A stretch of 64,000 bases of DNA from Paenibacillus_Z sp042653205 (GCF_042653205.1 NZ_JBHSHY010000018.1:1-64000), one strand, 5' to 3'; positions 7,908-16,587 are shown, counted from the stretch's first letter. Notes: generated by a model from the letters alone, not told the origin. Program-made: numbers and translations.

Positions 7908-8843
7908 ATGGTTCGGTACTTGGGTGGTAAACTTATCAACATCGTGTTTTCCCTTCTTATTTTAGCCACCGCAACCTTCTTCTTGATGAAAGCAGTCCCT
8001 GGGGACCCTTTCACCCAAGAGAAGGCTATTCCACCGGAAATTAAGGCAAACATCATGGCGCACTACGGTTTGGATAAGCCGCTAGGCGAGCAGTACTTGA
8101 TCTACATGAAAAAGCTGTTTCAGTTCGATCTCGGATTGTCGATGAAGAGCCAAAACCGTACGGTGACCAGCATCATTACGGATTCCTTCGGAACGTCTGC
8201 GAAAGTCGGTGCGATCGCAGTCGTTGTTTCTGTCATTATCGGGGTTTATTTGGGCATGATGGCTGCCCTGCGGCATCGCGGGCTCGTCGATAATACGGCC
8301 ATGTTTCTTGCCGTTATCGGCATTTCGGTGCCGAACTTCGTTATCGGCGCGATCATTCAATATTTTTTGGCGGTAAAAATACCGATGTTTCACGTTGCGG
8401 GCTTGGAAGGTCCGTTGGACTACGTGCTTCCGACGATTGCTTTGTCCACGCTTCCGATCGCCTTTATCGCCCGTCTTACTCGTTCTACCATGCTAGAAGT
8501 GCTTACCTCCGACTATATCCGCACCGCGAAAGCCAAAGGCTTGACGCCGCGCGCGATTCTGTGGCAGCACGGTTTGCGCAACGGGATTTTGCCCGTCGTG
8601 ACGTATTTGGGACCTATGACCGCGAATATCATTACCGGTTCCGTCGTCGTCGAACAAATTTTTGGACTCCCAGGCTTGGGCGCTTACTTCGTGGATAGCG
8701 TCATGAACCGTGATTATACGCTTATCATGGGGATTACGATTTTTTATGCCGTCATTCTGATGGCTGCACGTTTCGTTACGGATATCTTGTATATCTTTGT
8801 GGATCCACGCATTAAATTGAGCGGAGGTGTAGTTAAATCATGA
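7908..8843 (+). CDS. oppB: Oligopeptide ABC transporter permease OppB
   Basis: This 311-residue inner-membrane permease has about six helices and the BPD_transp_1 domain. The EAA-type loop, which docks to the ATPases, reads DYIRTAKAKGLTPRAILWQHG around residue 205. The N-terminal stretch LATATFFLMKAVPGDPF is typical of OppB/DppB. ATG 7908 is chosen because GGAGAG lies 8 nt upstream and the usual OppB length results; an earlier in-frame start at 7860 falls inside the intercistronic hairpin. It overlaps oppC by 4 nt (ATGA). Confidence 0.93.
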   Translation: MVRYLGGKLINIVFSLLILATATFFLMKAVPGDPFTQEKAIPPEIKANIMAHYGLDKPLGEQYLIYMKKLFQFDLGLSMKSQNRTVTSIITDSFGTSAKVGAIAVVVSVIIGVYLGMMAALRHRGLVDNTAMFLAVIGISVPNFVIGAIIQYFLAVKIPMFHVAGLEGPLDYVLPTIALSTLPIAFIARLTRSTMLEVLTSDYIRTAKAKGLTPRAILWQHGLRNGILPVVTYLGPMTANIITGSVVVEQIFGLPGLGAYFVDSVMNRDYTLIMGITIFYAVILMAARFVTDILYIFVDPRIKLSGGVVKS

Positions 8844-9757
8844 GTCAAACTGCTCCGTCTCCGTTCGAACGTTTGGAACAGAAGCATTCCGAGGCCGAGG
8901 TTATCGTAACCGAAAGCCGCTCAACTTGGCAAATAACGTGGGCACGGCTCCAAAGCAACACATGGGCCATGACCGGTTTGTATATTTTGATCGCCGTCGC
9001 CATACTGTCCATCGTGTGTCCGATGCTGTCGCCGTATACGTCGTATACGAATAACCTCGACAATACGTTCGCGGCTCCGTCGGCCAAGCACTGGTTCGGA
9101 ACAGACAACCTGGGCCGTGATTTATTTACCCGGACTTGGCTTGGCGTTCGTATCTCGCTGACGGTCGGCATCGCGGCCGCGCTATTCGATTTGATCATCG
9201 GCATTATCTATGGCGGCATCATGGGCTACGCTGGCAAACGTCTCGGCGGCGCCATGAACAAAATCGCGGAAATGCTGTACGCCATCCCGCACTTGCTCGT
9301 CGTCATTCTGCTCAGCGTCGTCATGGGCTCATCCCTGACGACCATCATTATCGCGTTGTCGATTACCGGTTGGATTACGATGTCGTGGATCGTGCGCGGC
9401 CAAATCCTGCAGCTGAAAAACCAGGAGTACGTTCTGGCGGCGCAGTCGATGGGCGCAAGCAACGCGCGCATTCTGTTCAAACATCTGATTCCGAACACGC
9501 TCGGTCCAATCATCGTAACGGTGACCCTGTCGGTGCCGTCGGCGATATTCTCCGAAGCGTTCCTGAGCTTCTTGGGTCTTGGCGTTCAATCGCCGGCCGC
9601 GTCGCTCGGTTCCTTGATCGGAGAAGCCATTTCGTCGTGGACGCTGTATCCATGGACGATGTTTATTCCGGCTTCCCTGCTTAGCATCATGATGCTTGCC
9701 TTTAATATTTTCGGGGACGGTTTGCAGGACGCATTCGACCCGAAAATGAAAAAATAA
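8840..9757 (+). CDS. oppC: Oligopeptide ABC transporter permease OppC
   Basis: This 305-residue permease pairs with OppB to form the membrane channel. It has the OppC_N cytoplasmic segment (residues 1-45, with RSTWQITWARLQSNTWAM), a first helix, then HWFGTDNLGRDLFTRTWLG, which is highly typical of OppC/DppC. The EAA loop EYVLAAQSMGASNARILFKH lies near residue 195. The start overlaps the oppB stop (ATGA), indicating coupled translation. Confidence 0.94.
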   Translation: MSQTAPSPFERLEQKHSEAEVIVTESRSTWQITWARLQSNTWAMTGLYILIAVAILSIVCPMLSPYTSYTNNLDNTFAAPSAKHWFGTDNLGRDLFTRTWLGVRISLTVGIAAALFDLIIGIIYGGIMGYAGKRLGGAMNKIAEMLYAIPHLLVVILLSVVMGSSLTTIIIALSITGWITMSWIVRGQILQLKNQEYVLAAQSMGASNARILFKHLIPNTLGPIIVTVTLSVPSAIFSEAFLSFLGLGVQSPAASLGSLIGEAISSWTLYPWTMFIPASLLSIMMLAFNIFGDGLQDAFDPKMKK

Positions 9758-9782
9758 ATTTTCAGCGCTGGGAGTGAGCTAT

Positions 9783-10781
9783 ATGAACGATCCGATACTA
9801 CGCATCAACGATTTGCATATCTCGTTTCATGTGCGCGGTGGAGAAGTGCAAGCCGTGCGCGGCGTCACCCTGGATGTCAACCGCGGCGAATCCGTAGCGA
9901 TCGTCGGCGAATCGGGCAGCGGCAAGAGCGTCACGGCCCAATCGATTCTTCGCTTGATCCCTACGCCTCCGGGCGAATACAAGCAAGGTTCCATCGAATT
10001 CATGGGCGAAAATTTGCTAACGAAAACCGAGAAAGAGATGGAAGCGATCCGCGGTCACAAGATCGGCATGATCTTCCAGGATCCGATGACGTCCCTGAAT
10101 CCGACGCTCACGGTCGGCCGCCAAATTACCGAAGTGCTGATCAAGCACCAGAACATGACGAAATCGCAGGCGACGGACCGCGCGATCGAGCTGCTGACGC
10201 TGGTCGGCATCCCGAACGCCAAGGACCGCGTGCGCCAGTACCCGCATCAGTTCTCCGGCGGCATGCGGCAGCGCGTCATGATCGCGATCGCGCTCGCGTG
10301 CAACCCGGCGCTGCTGATCGCCGATGAGCCGACGACCGCGCTCGACGTTACGATCCAAGCGCAAATCATGCAGTTGATGAAAGAGCTGCAGGAGAAAACG
10401 GGCACGTCCATTATTTTGATCACGCATGACCTTGGCATCGTCGCCGAAACATGCGACCGCGTCGTCGTCATGTACGCCGGCAAAGTCGTGGAGACCGGCA
10501 CGAAGTACGAAATTTTCAAAAACCCGCAGCATCCTTACACACGAGGCTTGCTGCGTTCGCTGCCGCGCCTGGACCACAGCAAGGACGAGCCGCTGGTCCC
10601 GATCGTCGGCACGCCGCCGGATATGTCGGCACCGCCGAAGGGCTGTGCGTTCTGCGCGCGCTGCGACGAGGCGATGCGCATCTGCGTCGACAACGACCCG
10701 GTTAATTATCCAATCAGCGAGACGCAAACGGCGCGCTGCTGGCTCCATGACCCGGCCATGAAGGAGGGTGCGAGCGCATGA
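9783..10781 (+). CDS. oppD: Oligopeptide ABC transporter ATPase OppD
   Basis: This 332-residue ATPase has Walker A GESGSGKSV (about residue 42), a Q-loop, signature SGGMRQRV (about 155) and Walker B LLIADEPTTALDV, followed by the H-loop His in ILITHD. The C-terminal oligo_HPY extension contains PYTRGLLRSLPRLD and a Cys-rich CAFCARCDEAMRIC segment, which in OppD/DppD proteins binds an Fe-S cluster or stabilises the domain. ATG 9783 is preferred over GTG 9774 because GGGAG lies 8 nt before it. It overlaps oppF by 4 nt. Confidence 0.93.
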   Translation: MNDPILRINDLHISFHVRGGEVQAVRGVTLDVNRGESVAIVGESGSGKSVTAQSILRLIPTPPGEYKQGSIEFMGENLLTKTEKEMEAIRGHKIGMIFQDPMTSLNPTLTVGRQITEVLIKHQNMTKSQATDRAIELLTLVGIPNAKDRVRQYPHQFSGGMRQRVMIAIALACNPALLIADEPTTALDVTIQAQIMQLMKELQEKTGTSIILITHDLGIVAETCDRVVVMYAGKVVETGTKYEIFKNPQHPYTRGLLRSLPRLDHSKDEPLVPIVGTPPDMSAPPKGCAFCARCDEAMRICVDNDPVNYPISETQTARCWLHDPAMKEGASA

Positions 10782-11743
10782 GCAAGAAAGACAACGTGTT
10801 GATCGAAGTCGATCACTTGAAAAAATTTTTCCAAGTCGGCGGCAATCAGACGCTGAAAGCCGTCAACGACCTGAGCTTCGGCATTCGCGAAGGCGAGACG
10901 CTCGGCATGGTAGGGGAGTCCGGCTGCGGCAAATCCACCGCCGGCCGTACGATTCTGCGGTTGTACGAGCCGACCGACGGCGCCGTGAAATTCATGGGCG
11001 AGAACATCATGAAAGCCAAAGGCTCGAAGCTGAAGGCGCTGCGCCGCGAAATGCAAATGGTGTTTCAGGATCCGTATGCTTCGCTGAACCCGCGTTGGAC
11101 GGTCGAGAATTTGATCGCCGAACCGCTGGATATCCATGGCCTGGCGAACGGAAGCAAGGACCGCCGTCTGCAGGTCGAACGCCTGCTTGACCGCGTCGGT
11201 CTTCGCCCGGAGCACGCGTCGCGCTATCCGCATGAATTTTCCGGTGGCCAACGCCAGCGGATCGGCATTGCCCGCGCGCTCGCGGTCAATCCGAAATTCA
11301 TTGTCTGCGACGAGCCGATCTCCGCGCTCGACGTGTCGATTCAAGCGCAAGTCGTTAATTTGCTGCAGGATCTGCAGCGCGATTTCGGCCTGACGTACCT
11401 GTTCATCGCGCACGATCTGGCGATGGTCAAGCATATCAGCGACCGCGTGGCCGTTATGTATTTGGGCAAGATGGTGGAGCTCGCGGAGAGCGAAGAGCTC
11501 TACGCGAATCCGAAGCATCCGTACACGAAAGCGCTGATGTCGGCAATTCCGGTGCCGGATCTCGACGTTGTCGATAACAAGGAACGAATCGTGCTCTCCG
11601 GCGACCTGCCGAGCCCGATCAATCCGCCGAGCGGTTGTCCGTTCCGCACGCGCTGTCCGTTCGCGACGGAGAAGTGCGCCGCAGAAGTGCCGGCCTTCCG
11701 CGAAGTCGAGCCGAATCACTGGGCAGCTTGCCATTACGCGTAA
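10778..11743 (+). CDS. oppF: Oligopeptide ABC transporter ATPase OppF
   Basis: This 321-residue partner ATPase has Walker A GESGCGKST (about residue 47), signature SGGQRQRIG (about 155), Walker B FIVCDEPISALDVS and the oligo_HPY tail with PYTKALMSAIPVPD and CPFRTRCPFATEKC. OppD and OppF form a heterodimer that powers peptide import. The ATGA overlap with oppD and the strong terminator just after the stop make this the last gene of the operon. Confidence 0.93.
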   Translation: MSKKDNVLIEVDHLKKFFQVGGNQTLKAVNDLSFGIREGETLGMVGESGCGKSTAGRTILRLYEPTDGAVKFMGENIMKAKGSKLKALRREMQMVFQDPYASLNPRWTVENLIAEPLDIHGLANGSKDRRLQVERLLDRVGLRPEHASRYPHEFSGGQRQRIGIARALAVNPKFIVCDEPISALDVSIQAQVVNLLQDLQRDFGLTYLFIAHDLAMVKHISDRVAVMYLGKMVELAESEELYANPKHPYTKALMSAIPVPDLDVVDNKERIVLSGDLPSPINPPSGCPFRTRCPFATEKCAAEVPAFREVEPNHWAACHYA

Positions 11744-11766
11744 TAATCCGCATTATTAATAGTAGA

Positions 11767-11799
11767 AAAGCGTTCCGCCATTCGGCGGGACGCTTTTTG
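11767..11799 (+). terminator. Terminator of the opp operon
   Basis: The arms AAAAGCGTTCCGCC and GGCGGGACGCTTTT pair with one G-T wobble around an ATTC loop, followed by TTTTTG. Confidence 0.9.
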
Positions 11800-11930
11800 T
11801 TAGCAGGGAAAACTGCGGCGGAGAACGATTTTTTCGTAATGCGACCGTCCGTTCTTAATTTCCCGGTCGAATTGTGATACGATATTTAGCGTATGCGGAT
11901 AGGTAGCAGAGGAAAGGGGAACTCGCAGCA

Positions 11931-12512
11931 TTGAGAGTCATATCAGGCACGGCGAAAGGCCGGTCTTTAAAAGCGGTGCCGGGCACGAACACGCGCCCGA
12001 CGACCGATAAAGTAAAGGAAGCGATCTTCAGTATGATCGGTCCGTATTTCGACGGCGGCTTGGCGCTCGATTTGTTCGCCGGCACGGGCGGACTGGGCAT
12101 CGAGGCGTTGAGCCGGGGAGCGGACAGAGCCGTATTCGTCGACTTGGAGGGGGCCAGCATCGAAGTCGTGAAGCAGAACGTGCAGGCGGCCGGCATGTCG
12201 GACCGTGCGGAAATTTATCGAACTGACGCCACTCGGGCCGTAAAGGCGCTTGCCAAACGCGGCTTGAAGTTCGCGCTTGTGTTCTTGGATCCGCCGTATC
12301 GGATCAAGGATATGGATGTCCTAATGGGAGAGCTGGCGGAACGCGGACTGCTGGAGGACGGCGCGAAAGTCGTCGTCGAGCACGACGCGGAGCACCTCTA
12401 TCCCGAAGCGATGGCGCATTACAACCAAATTAAGCAGACACATTACGGCGATACCGCGGTGACGATTTACCGCTACGAAGCGGAGAACGGGCAAGAGCCA
12501 ACGGAGGATTGA
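11931..12512 (+). CDS. rsmD: 16S rRNA (guanine-N2)-methyltransferase RsmD
   Basis: This 193-residue SAM-dependent methyltransferase modifies G966 (E. coli numbering) of 16S rRNA. The N-terminus MRVISGTAKGRSLKAVPG and RPTTDKVKEAIFSM are typical. The SAM-binding motif is DLFAGTGGLGIEALSRGA (about residue 44), and the base-flipping catalytic motif LDPPY lies near residue 122. It starts at TTG 11931 behind GGAAAGGGGA. The coaD gene follows after 3 nt, as in Bacillus (ylbH-coaD). Confidence 0.93.
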   Translation: MRVISGTAKGRSLKAVPGTNTRPTTDKVKEAIFSMIGPYFDGGLALDLFAGTGGLGIEALSRGADRAVFVDLEGASIEVVKQNVQAAGMSDRAEIYRTDATRAVKALAKRGLKFALVFLDPPYRIKDMDVLMGELAERGLLEDGAKVVVEHDAEHLYPEAMAHYNQIKQTHYGDTAVTIYRYEAENGQEPTED

Positions 12513-12515
12513 ATC

Positions 12516-13055
12516 ATGGAAGCAACACCAACAACCGGATCGCCCGGGGGCCGCGTAGCGGTCTATCCCGGCAGCTTCGATCCGGTCACGTGCGGGCATT
12601 TGGACATTATCCGGCGCGCCGCGAAGCAGTTCGATCACTTGATCGTGGCGGTGCTGAATAATACGAGCAAGAAGCCGCTCTTCAGCGTCGAGGAACGCAA
12701 ACAGCTGTTAACGGAGGTGACGCAGGATTTGCCGAACGTGACCGTCGACAGCTTTCGCGATTTGCTCGTGCATTTCATGAAGTCGCGGCAGGCCGACGTC
12801 ATCGTGCGCGGCATCCGTTCCGTGACGGATTTCGAATACGAGATTCAGATGGCGTCGACGAATCATCAGTTGGACGGCGATATCGAGACGATCTTCATGA
12901 TGACGAATCCGAAGTATTCGTATTTAAGCTCCAGCATCGTGAAAGAGATCGCGATGTTTCACGGGAACGTGCAGGATTTGGTGCCGCCCGAAGTGCAGCG
13001 GGCGCTGATCGCCAAGTTTTCGGAAGGAACGCGCGCGAACGGGTCGCAAGGTTAA
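12516..13055 (+). CDS. coaD: Phosphopantetheine adenylyltransferase
   Basis: This 179-residue enzyme transfers AMP to 4'-phosphopantetheine, the penultimate step of coenzyme A synthesis. It has the nucleotidyltransferase motif YPGSFDPVTCGHLDII, with Cys where many homologues have Asn before GH, RGIRSVTDFEYEIQM and the C-terminal YSYLSSSIVKEIA. About 10 extra residues precede the usual first strand (RVAVYPGS). It forms a transcription unit with rsmD. Its 3' end overlaps the convergent ylbJ by 4 nt. Confidence 0.95.
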   Translation: MEATPTTGSPGGRVAVYPGSFDPVTCGHLDIIRRAAKQFDHLIVAVLNNTSKKPLFSVEERKQLLTEVTQDLPNVTVDSFRDLLVHFMKSRQADVIVRGIRSVTDFEYEIQMASTNHQLDGDIETIFMMTNPKYSYLSSSIVKEIAMFHGNVQDLVPPEVQRALIAKFSEGTRANGSQG

Positions 13056-14230
13056 TGCAGCCGCAGCTTGGCTGCGAGCGCGGAGACGGCGGACAGCAGG
13101 AGCAGCGCGCTGAGAAAGGCGAGCAGCACGGCGGGCGCGTACGGCCATAGCGTGTACAGCTCGGACGCGCGCACGGCGCCGGAAGCAGCGATGGATGGCT
13201 CGTCGCGCCCGGCGAACGGGGAGAAAGCCGGTGCGATGCCGTTCGTGAGCCGGATGATCGGCTTCCAGGCGAGCAGCATGAGCAGGAACGCGATTGCGCT
13301 TTGCAGAACGCGGGAGAGGGCCAGCAACCGCATGGAGAGGCCTGTGCCGATGACCGCCGAGCCGGCCTGCAGCATCGCGCTGAGGCCGCCCCAGCTGAGC
13401 ACGGCCGCCGCCGCCGCCGCTTTCCACGGCAGCCCGCCGGAGAACGAAGCGGATGCCGCGGCGTAGGAGCCGATATGGCTTTCGATCAGGCCGGGAAGCG
13501 CGAAGGCCGGCACGAGATCGGGAATCGCCGGCGTCAGCAGCCGAACGAGCACGGCGCAGAAAATCATGAATCCGCCGACGGCCATTAGCTTATAGACGGC
13601 GGCGGTGACGCCGTCGCCGAGGAGCTTGCCGAAGGAGCGGCCGTCGCGCTTCCGGGCGTCCCGCATCGCGGCCGCGGCACGGCGCAGCAGGTTGGCGGGC
13701 GGCGGGGAGAGCGGCTCGGTCCGTTCGCGTTTCGCCGCTCTCGCGAGCACGAGCGCCGGCGCGAGCGCCGCGATCCAGACGACGAGCAAGAGGGCGATAC
13801 CGAGCTCGGGGCGGTGCAGGAAGCCCGTTCCGACCACGACGATGACGAAGATGGGATTTGGCATGTGCGCTAGCGCTAGCAGGCGGTTGCCTTGCGCGGC
13901 GGTGAGTGAGCCGTTTTTACGCAGCGCCGACGTGGCTTCGGCGCCGCACGGGAAGCCGCCGGTCCAACCGAAGGCGACGGCGACGCCGGCTTCGCCGGGC
14001 AGGCGGAACAGTTTCTGCATCAGCGGCTGCAGCAGCGTGCCGAAGGCGTGGACGACGCCGAATGCCGTCATGAGCTCGAGCAGTGTTAGGAAGGGAAGCA
14101 AGCCCGGGAACACGATATTCCACCAGACCGTCAAGCCTTGCAGCGAGGCGCGGAACGCTTCGTCCGGCTTCATGATGATGGCCGCGACGAGCAGGATGGA
14201 GAGCAGGGCAAGCGTTAAGGTGCGTTTCAT
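13052..14230 (-). CDS. ylbJ: Sporulation integral membrane protein YlbJ
   Basis: This 392-residue polytopic protein has two nucleoside-recognition (Gate) domains, typical of YlbJ. Stretches such as WWNIVFPGLLPFLTLLELM, GWTGGFPCGAEATSALRKNG and NRLLALAHMPNPIFVIVVVG are characteristic. In Bacillus YlbJ is made under sigma-E and is needed for spore cortex formation and heat resistance. ATG 14230 is chosen because GAGGAG lies about 9 nt upstream; a longer frame to 14278 has no such site. In Bacillus the gene follows coaD on the same strand, whereas here it faces coaD, so the segment was inverted in place. Confidence 0.85.
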   Translation of the reverse strand: MKRTLTLALLSILLVAAIIMKPDEAFRASLQGLTVWWNIVFPGLLPFLTLLELMTAFGVVHAFGTLLQPLMQKLFRLPGEAGVAVAFGWTGGFPCGAEATSALRKNGSLTAAQGNRLLALAHMPNPIFVIVVVGTGFLHRPELGIALLLVVWIAALAPALVLARAAKRERTEPLSPPPANLLRRAAAAMRDARKRDGRSFGKLLGDGVTAAVYKLMAVGGFMIFCAVLVRLLTPAIPDLVPAFALPGLIESHIGSYAAASASFSGGLPWKAAAAAAVLSWGGLSAMLQAGSAVIGTGLSMRLLALSRVLQSAIAFLLMLLAWKPIIRLTNGIAPAFSPFAGRDEPSIAASGAVRASELYTLWPYAPAVLLAFLSALLLLSAVSALAAKLRLH

Positions 14231-14326
14231 CGTACCACGCTCCTCGTACAGGGTAAGGCCTGGCCATGCCAGGGCCATTACATGTGTACGCTTGTCTTGG
14301 CGAGGATAGACCAGTCTCGCGCCGCG

Positions 14327-15571
14327 TTAGCCGACCGTGACCGGTTTCTCGTAATAATCGCGGAATAAATCCCGGGGCGAGGCGTTCGCCCAGCCCAGGG
14401 CGTAGATCGATGTCGCTTGGACGTCGAGCGCTAAGTACGGATATTCATCCTGCGCCCCGGCGGCGCTGTTCAAAATCGGCAGCCTGGCGGCGGTACGCAT
14501 GCGCTTCAGCAGCTCGCGGCCGCGCGGACTGAAGCCGAGCACGCGGATGTACTGCACGCCGGCTCGCAGCCGGTCCGGCGCGAGCTGTTCCTTGTCGTGG
14601 CCGAGCAGGACGGCGAGCAGGGCGCGCTGCAGCTTCGTGCGCGTGTACCGCTTCGTCTTCAGCCGCTCGAGCAGCGGCTCGAAAGCGACGGCCTCGAGCT
14701 CGGGGAGCAGCCGCTTGACGCGGTGCTCCAGCCCTTCGCTCATCTCGTGATAGCGCCCGAGCGCATCCGCCGGCTCGCCTGCCAGCTTGTGGAACAGCTG
14801 AAGCGCATAACGCTCCCAGCCGTTGCGCCCTCTGCCGAGCGCGTCGTCGCGCAGCAGCAGCTCGAGCGTCGAAGCAGGCACGAACGGCGCCGCGCTCGCG
14901 GGCGAAGCCGACTCCGCGACGAGCTTGCGGATTGCCGTCGCGCTCGCGATTTGCGCGTCGGTAATGGTCGTCTGCGCGTAGCCGGCCTTCTCCCGGCGAA
15001 GGGAGAACGGCTCGATGGCGCTGTCCAGCCGCTCCAGTGCCAGCAGGTAATGCAGCCCGAGCGTATTGTTCGGCTGCTCGAACGGGAAGGCCGCGGCTTC
15101 GGCGTCGCCCGCCTCAGCCATGAACCGCCGGACGGCGGCGCTGTACGCCGCGGGATAGCTCGCGCCTGTCCGCAGCTCGGCCGCGATGAGCCCGGCAAAC
15201 GCCTCCGGTTCGTGCGCGAGCAGCCGCGCGACCCGGCGCAGCGGCGCGATGTCGCCGGCCTCGCTGCCGAAGCAGAGGGCGTCGACGACGCCGGTCGCGT
15301 CGAGCAGTGCCGCGGCGCCGTAGGCGAACCATTCGGCCGCTTGCGTGGAGTAGGCGACGGGCAGCTCGATGACGACGTCACAGCCGCCGCGCAGCGCCAT
15401 TTCGGCGCGCGTCCATTTATTGAGAAGCGCGGGCTCGCCCCGCTGTAGGAAATGGCCGCTCATGACCGCGACCACGGCGTCGCTGTTCGTTATTTTCAGC
15501 GATTGCTGCAAATGATAGAGATGACCGTTGTGAAACGGGTTGTACTCGACAATGATGCCGACCGTGCGCAT
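14327..15571 (-). CDS. tmcAL: tRNA(Met) cytidine acetate ligase TmcAL (YlbM family)
   Basis: This 414-residue protein starts MRTVGIIVEYNPFHNGHLYH, the nucleotidyltransferase-like HxGH motif of TmcAL, which uses ATP and acetate to make N4-acetylcytidine in the elongator tRNA(Met) anticodon. Further family sequence includes AVMSGHFLQRGEPALLNKWTRAEMAL, ELPVAYSTQAAEWFAYGA, FGSEAGD and the C-terminal RAGVQYIRVLGFSPRG. ATG 15571 has GGAGGT 6 nt upstream, and a longer frame to 15634 runs into the divergent promoter region. It sits between ylbJ and the DUF177-rpmF pair, as in Bacillus. Confidence 0.9.
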   Translation of the reverse strand: MRTVGIIVEYNPFHNGHLYHLQQSLKITNSDAVVAVMSGHFLQRGEPALLNKWTRAEMALRGGCDVVIELPVAYSTQAAEWFAYGAAALLDATGVVDALCFGSEAGDIAPLRRVARLLAHEPEAFAGLIAAELRTGASYPAAYSAAVRRFMAEAGDAEAAAFPFEQPNNTLGLHYLLALERLDSAIEPFSLRREKAGYAQTTITDAQIASATAIRKLVAESASPASAAPFVPASTLELLLRDDALGRGRNGWERYALQLFHKLAGEPADALGRYHEMSEGLEHRVKRLLPELEAVAFEPLLERLKTKRYTRTKLQRALLAVLLGHDKEQLAPDRLRAGVQYIRVLGFSPRGRELLKRMRTAARLPILNSAAGAQDEYPYLALDVQATSIYALGWANASPRDLFRDYYEKPVTVG

Positions 15572-15627
15572 GGTCCGACCTCCGTTCGTTGTTCGTATCT
15601 TTTTCACTATAGCACGACGTGAAAATG

Positions 15628-15657
15628 TTGACAAAACGATCTGCTAATCGATATAAT
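15628..15657 (+). promoter_or_regulatory. Sigma-A promoter of the DUF177-rpmF operon
   Basis: TTGACA at 15628-15633 and TATAAT at 15652-15657 are both perfect consensus hexamers with an 18-nt spacer. The DUF177 start codon follows 27 nt after the -10, leaving room for the GGAG site at 15673. Confidence 0.88.
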
Positions 15658-15683
15658 AAACTTTGTTTGTTTGGAGTGATACG

Positions 15684-16196
15684 ATGGAGATTCATGTACG
15701 GGAAGTGGCCGCCAAAGGGATGGCGACGACGTTCAAGACCAGCTTGGACACCGATTGGCTGAAGCAAGTGCGCAAGGATGTCCTGAGCGCGAGTCCGATG
15801 GACGTGAACGCGAAGGCGTGGGGCGAAGAAGGGATAGCCCATGTGGAGGGCGAATTGACTCTCGATGTGGAACTGTCTTGTTCCCGTTGCCTGGAACCGA
15901 CCAAGGAGCACGTCGTGCTGCCGTTTCATGAACGCTTCAAACTAGAAGCGACCATGGACGGGTCCGAGCCGGAAGACGTCACGCCGGTGGAGGAGGACAA
16001 GCTGGAGCTCGAGCCGATGCTCGAAGAGATGCTGCTGCTTGCGCTGCCTTTCGTGCCGCTCTGCGATGAGGACTGTAAGGGCCTTTGCCACACGTGCGGA
16101 ACCAATCTGAATGAACGCAATTGCGGATGCTCGAACGATCGGATTGATCCGAGGCTTGCCGCATTGAAGGACTTGTTTAACGATTCGCAGTCTTAA
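15684..16196 (+). CDS. DUF177/YceD-family protein (YlbN)
   Basis: This 170-residue protein belongs to the DUF177 (YceD) family. It has the characteristic VELSCSRCLEPTKEHVVLPF and the Cys-rich C-terminal segment with CDEDCKGLCHTCG and NCGC, which probably binds a metal. In other bacteria YceD-family proteins are coupled to rpmF and linked to 23S rRNA accumulation or ribosome assembly. ATG 15684 fits GGAG at 7 nt. The L32 gene follows 55 nt downstream in one operon. Confidence 0.9.
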   Translation: MEIHVREVAAKGMATTFKTSLDTDWLKQVRKDVLSASPMDVNAKAWGEEGIAHVEGELTLDVELSCSRCLEPTKEHVVLPFHERFKLEATMDGSEPEDVTPVEEDKLELEPMLEEMLLLALPFVPLCDEDCKGLCHTCGTNLNERNCGCSNDRIDPRLAALKDLFNDSQS

Positions 16197-16251
16197 GGAG
16201 CCTTCGCTACAGGGCGCGATTCGATGCAATTCTGTTAAGGAGGTGGGAAAC

Positions 16252-16425
16252 ATGGCAGTACCACAACGTAGAACGTCCAAAACGCGCCGGGACAAACGCC
16301 GCACACATTTTAAACTGGCGGTGCCGGGCATGGTGAAATGCGATCAATGCGGAGAATTGAAACTGGCTCACCGCGTATGCAAAGTTTGCGGAACCTACAA
16401 ATCGAGAGAAATCATCAAACAATAG
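16252..16425 (+). CDS. rpmF: 50S ribosomal protein L32
   Basis: This 57-residue ribosomal protein starts MAVPQRRTSKTRRDKRR and carries two Cys pairs (CDQC and CKVC), so it is the zinc-binding form of L32. AAGGAGGT lies 7 nt before ATG 16252. The gene is co-transcribed with the DUF177 gene and followed by two terminators in series. Confidence 0.97.
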   Translation: MAVPQRRTSKTRRDKRRTHFKLAVPGMVKCDQCGELKLAHRVCKVCGTYKSREIIKQ

Positions 16426-16436
16426 TTTGAACGCGA

Positions 16437-16471
16437 ATAGCACTTCATCGCAAGATGGAGTGCTATTTCTT
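16437..16471 (+). terminator. First of two tandem terminators after rpmF
   Basis: The arms ATAGCACTTCATC and GATGGAGTGCTAT pair over 13 bp with a wobble around a GCAA loop, followed by TTCTT. Confidence 0.85.
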
Positions 16472-16488
16472 GATGGCAGGCGCGAGCG

Positions 16489-16519
16489 GCACTTCATCGT
16501 CGGATGAAGTGCTATTTTT
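16489..16519 (+). terminator. Second tandem terminator after rpmF
   Basis: A perfect 10-bp stem (GCACTTCATC / GATGAAGTGC) with a GTCG loop and TATTTTTA. It shares the GCACTTCATC arm with the hairpin 40 nt upstream, so the two are probably an old duplication. Confidence 0.85.
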
Positions 16520-16569
16520 ATACCGGCGGCCGGCCGACATTGCGCGGAGCGGCGTTCTTCTATATACTG

Positions 16570-16587
16570 TTAGTACCTGGTTATAAT
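16570..16587 (+). promoter_or_regulatory. FapR box overlapping the -10 of the fapR operon
   Basis: TTAGTACCTGGTTATAA at 16570-16586 matches the TTAGTACCT core of Bacillus-type FapR operators. A perfect -10, TATAAT, occupies 16582-16587, so bound FapR would block RNA polymerase. The -35 region (TTCTAT at 16558, 18-nt spacer) is poor. The layout predicts autoregulation of fapR and control of the whole fatty-acid synthesis cluster by malonyl-CoA. Confidence 0.72.
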
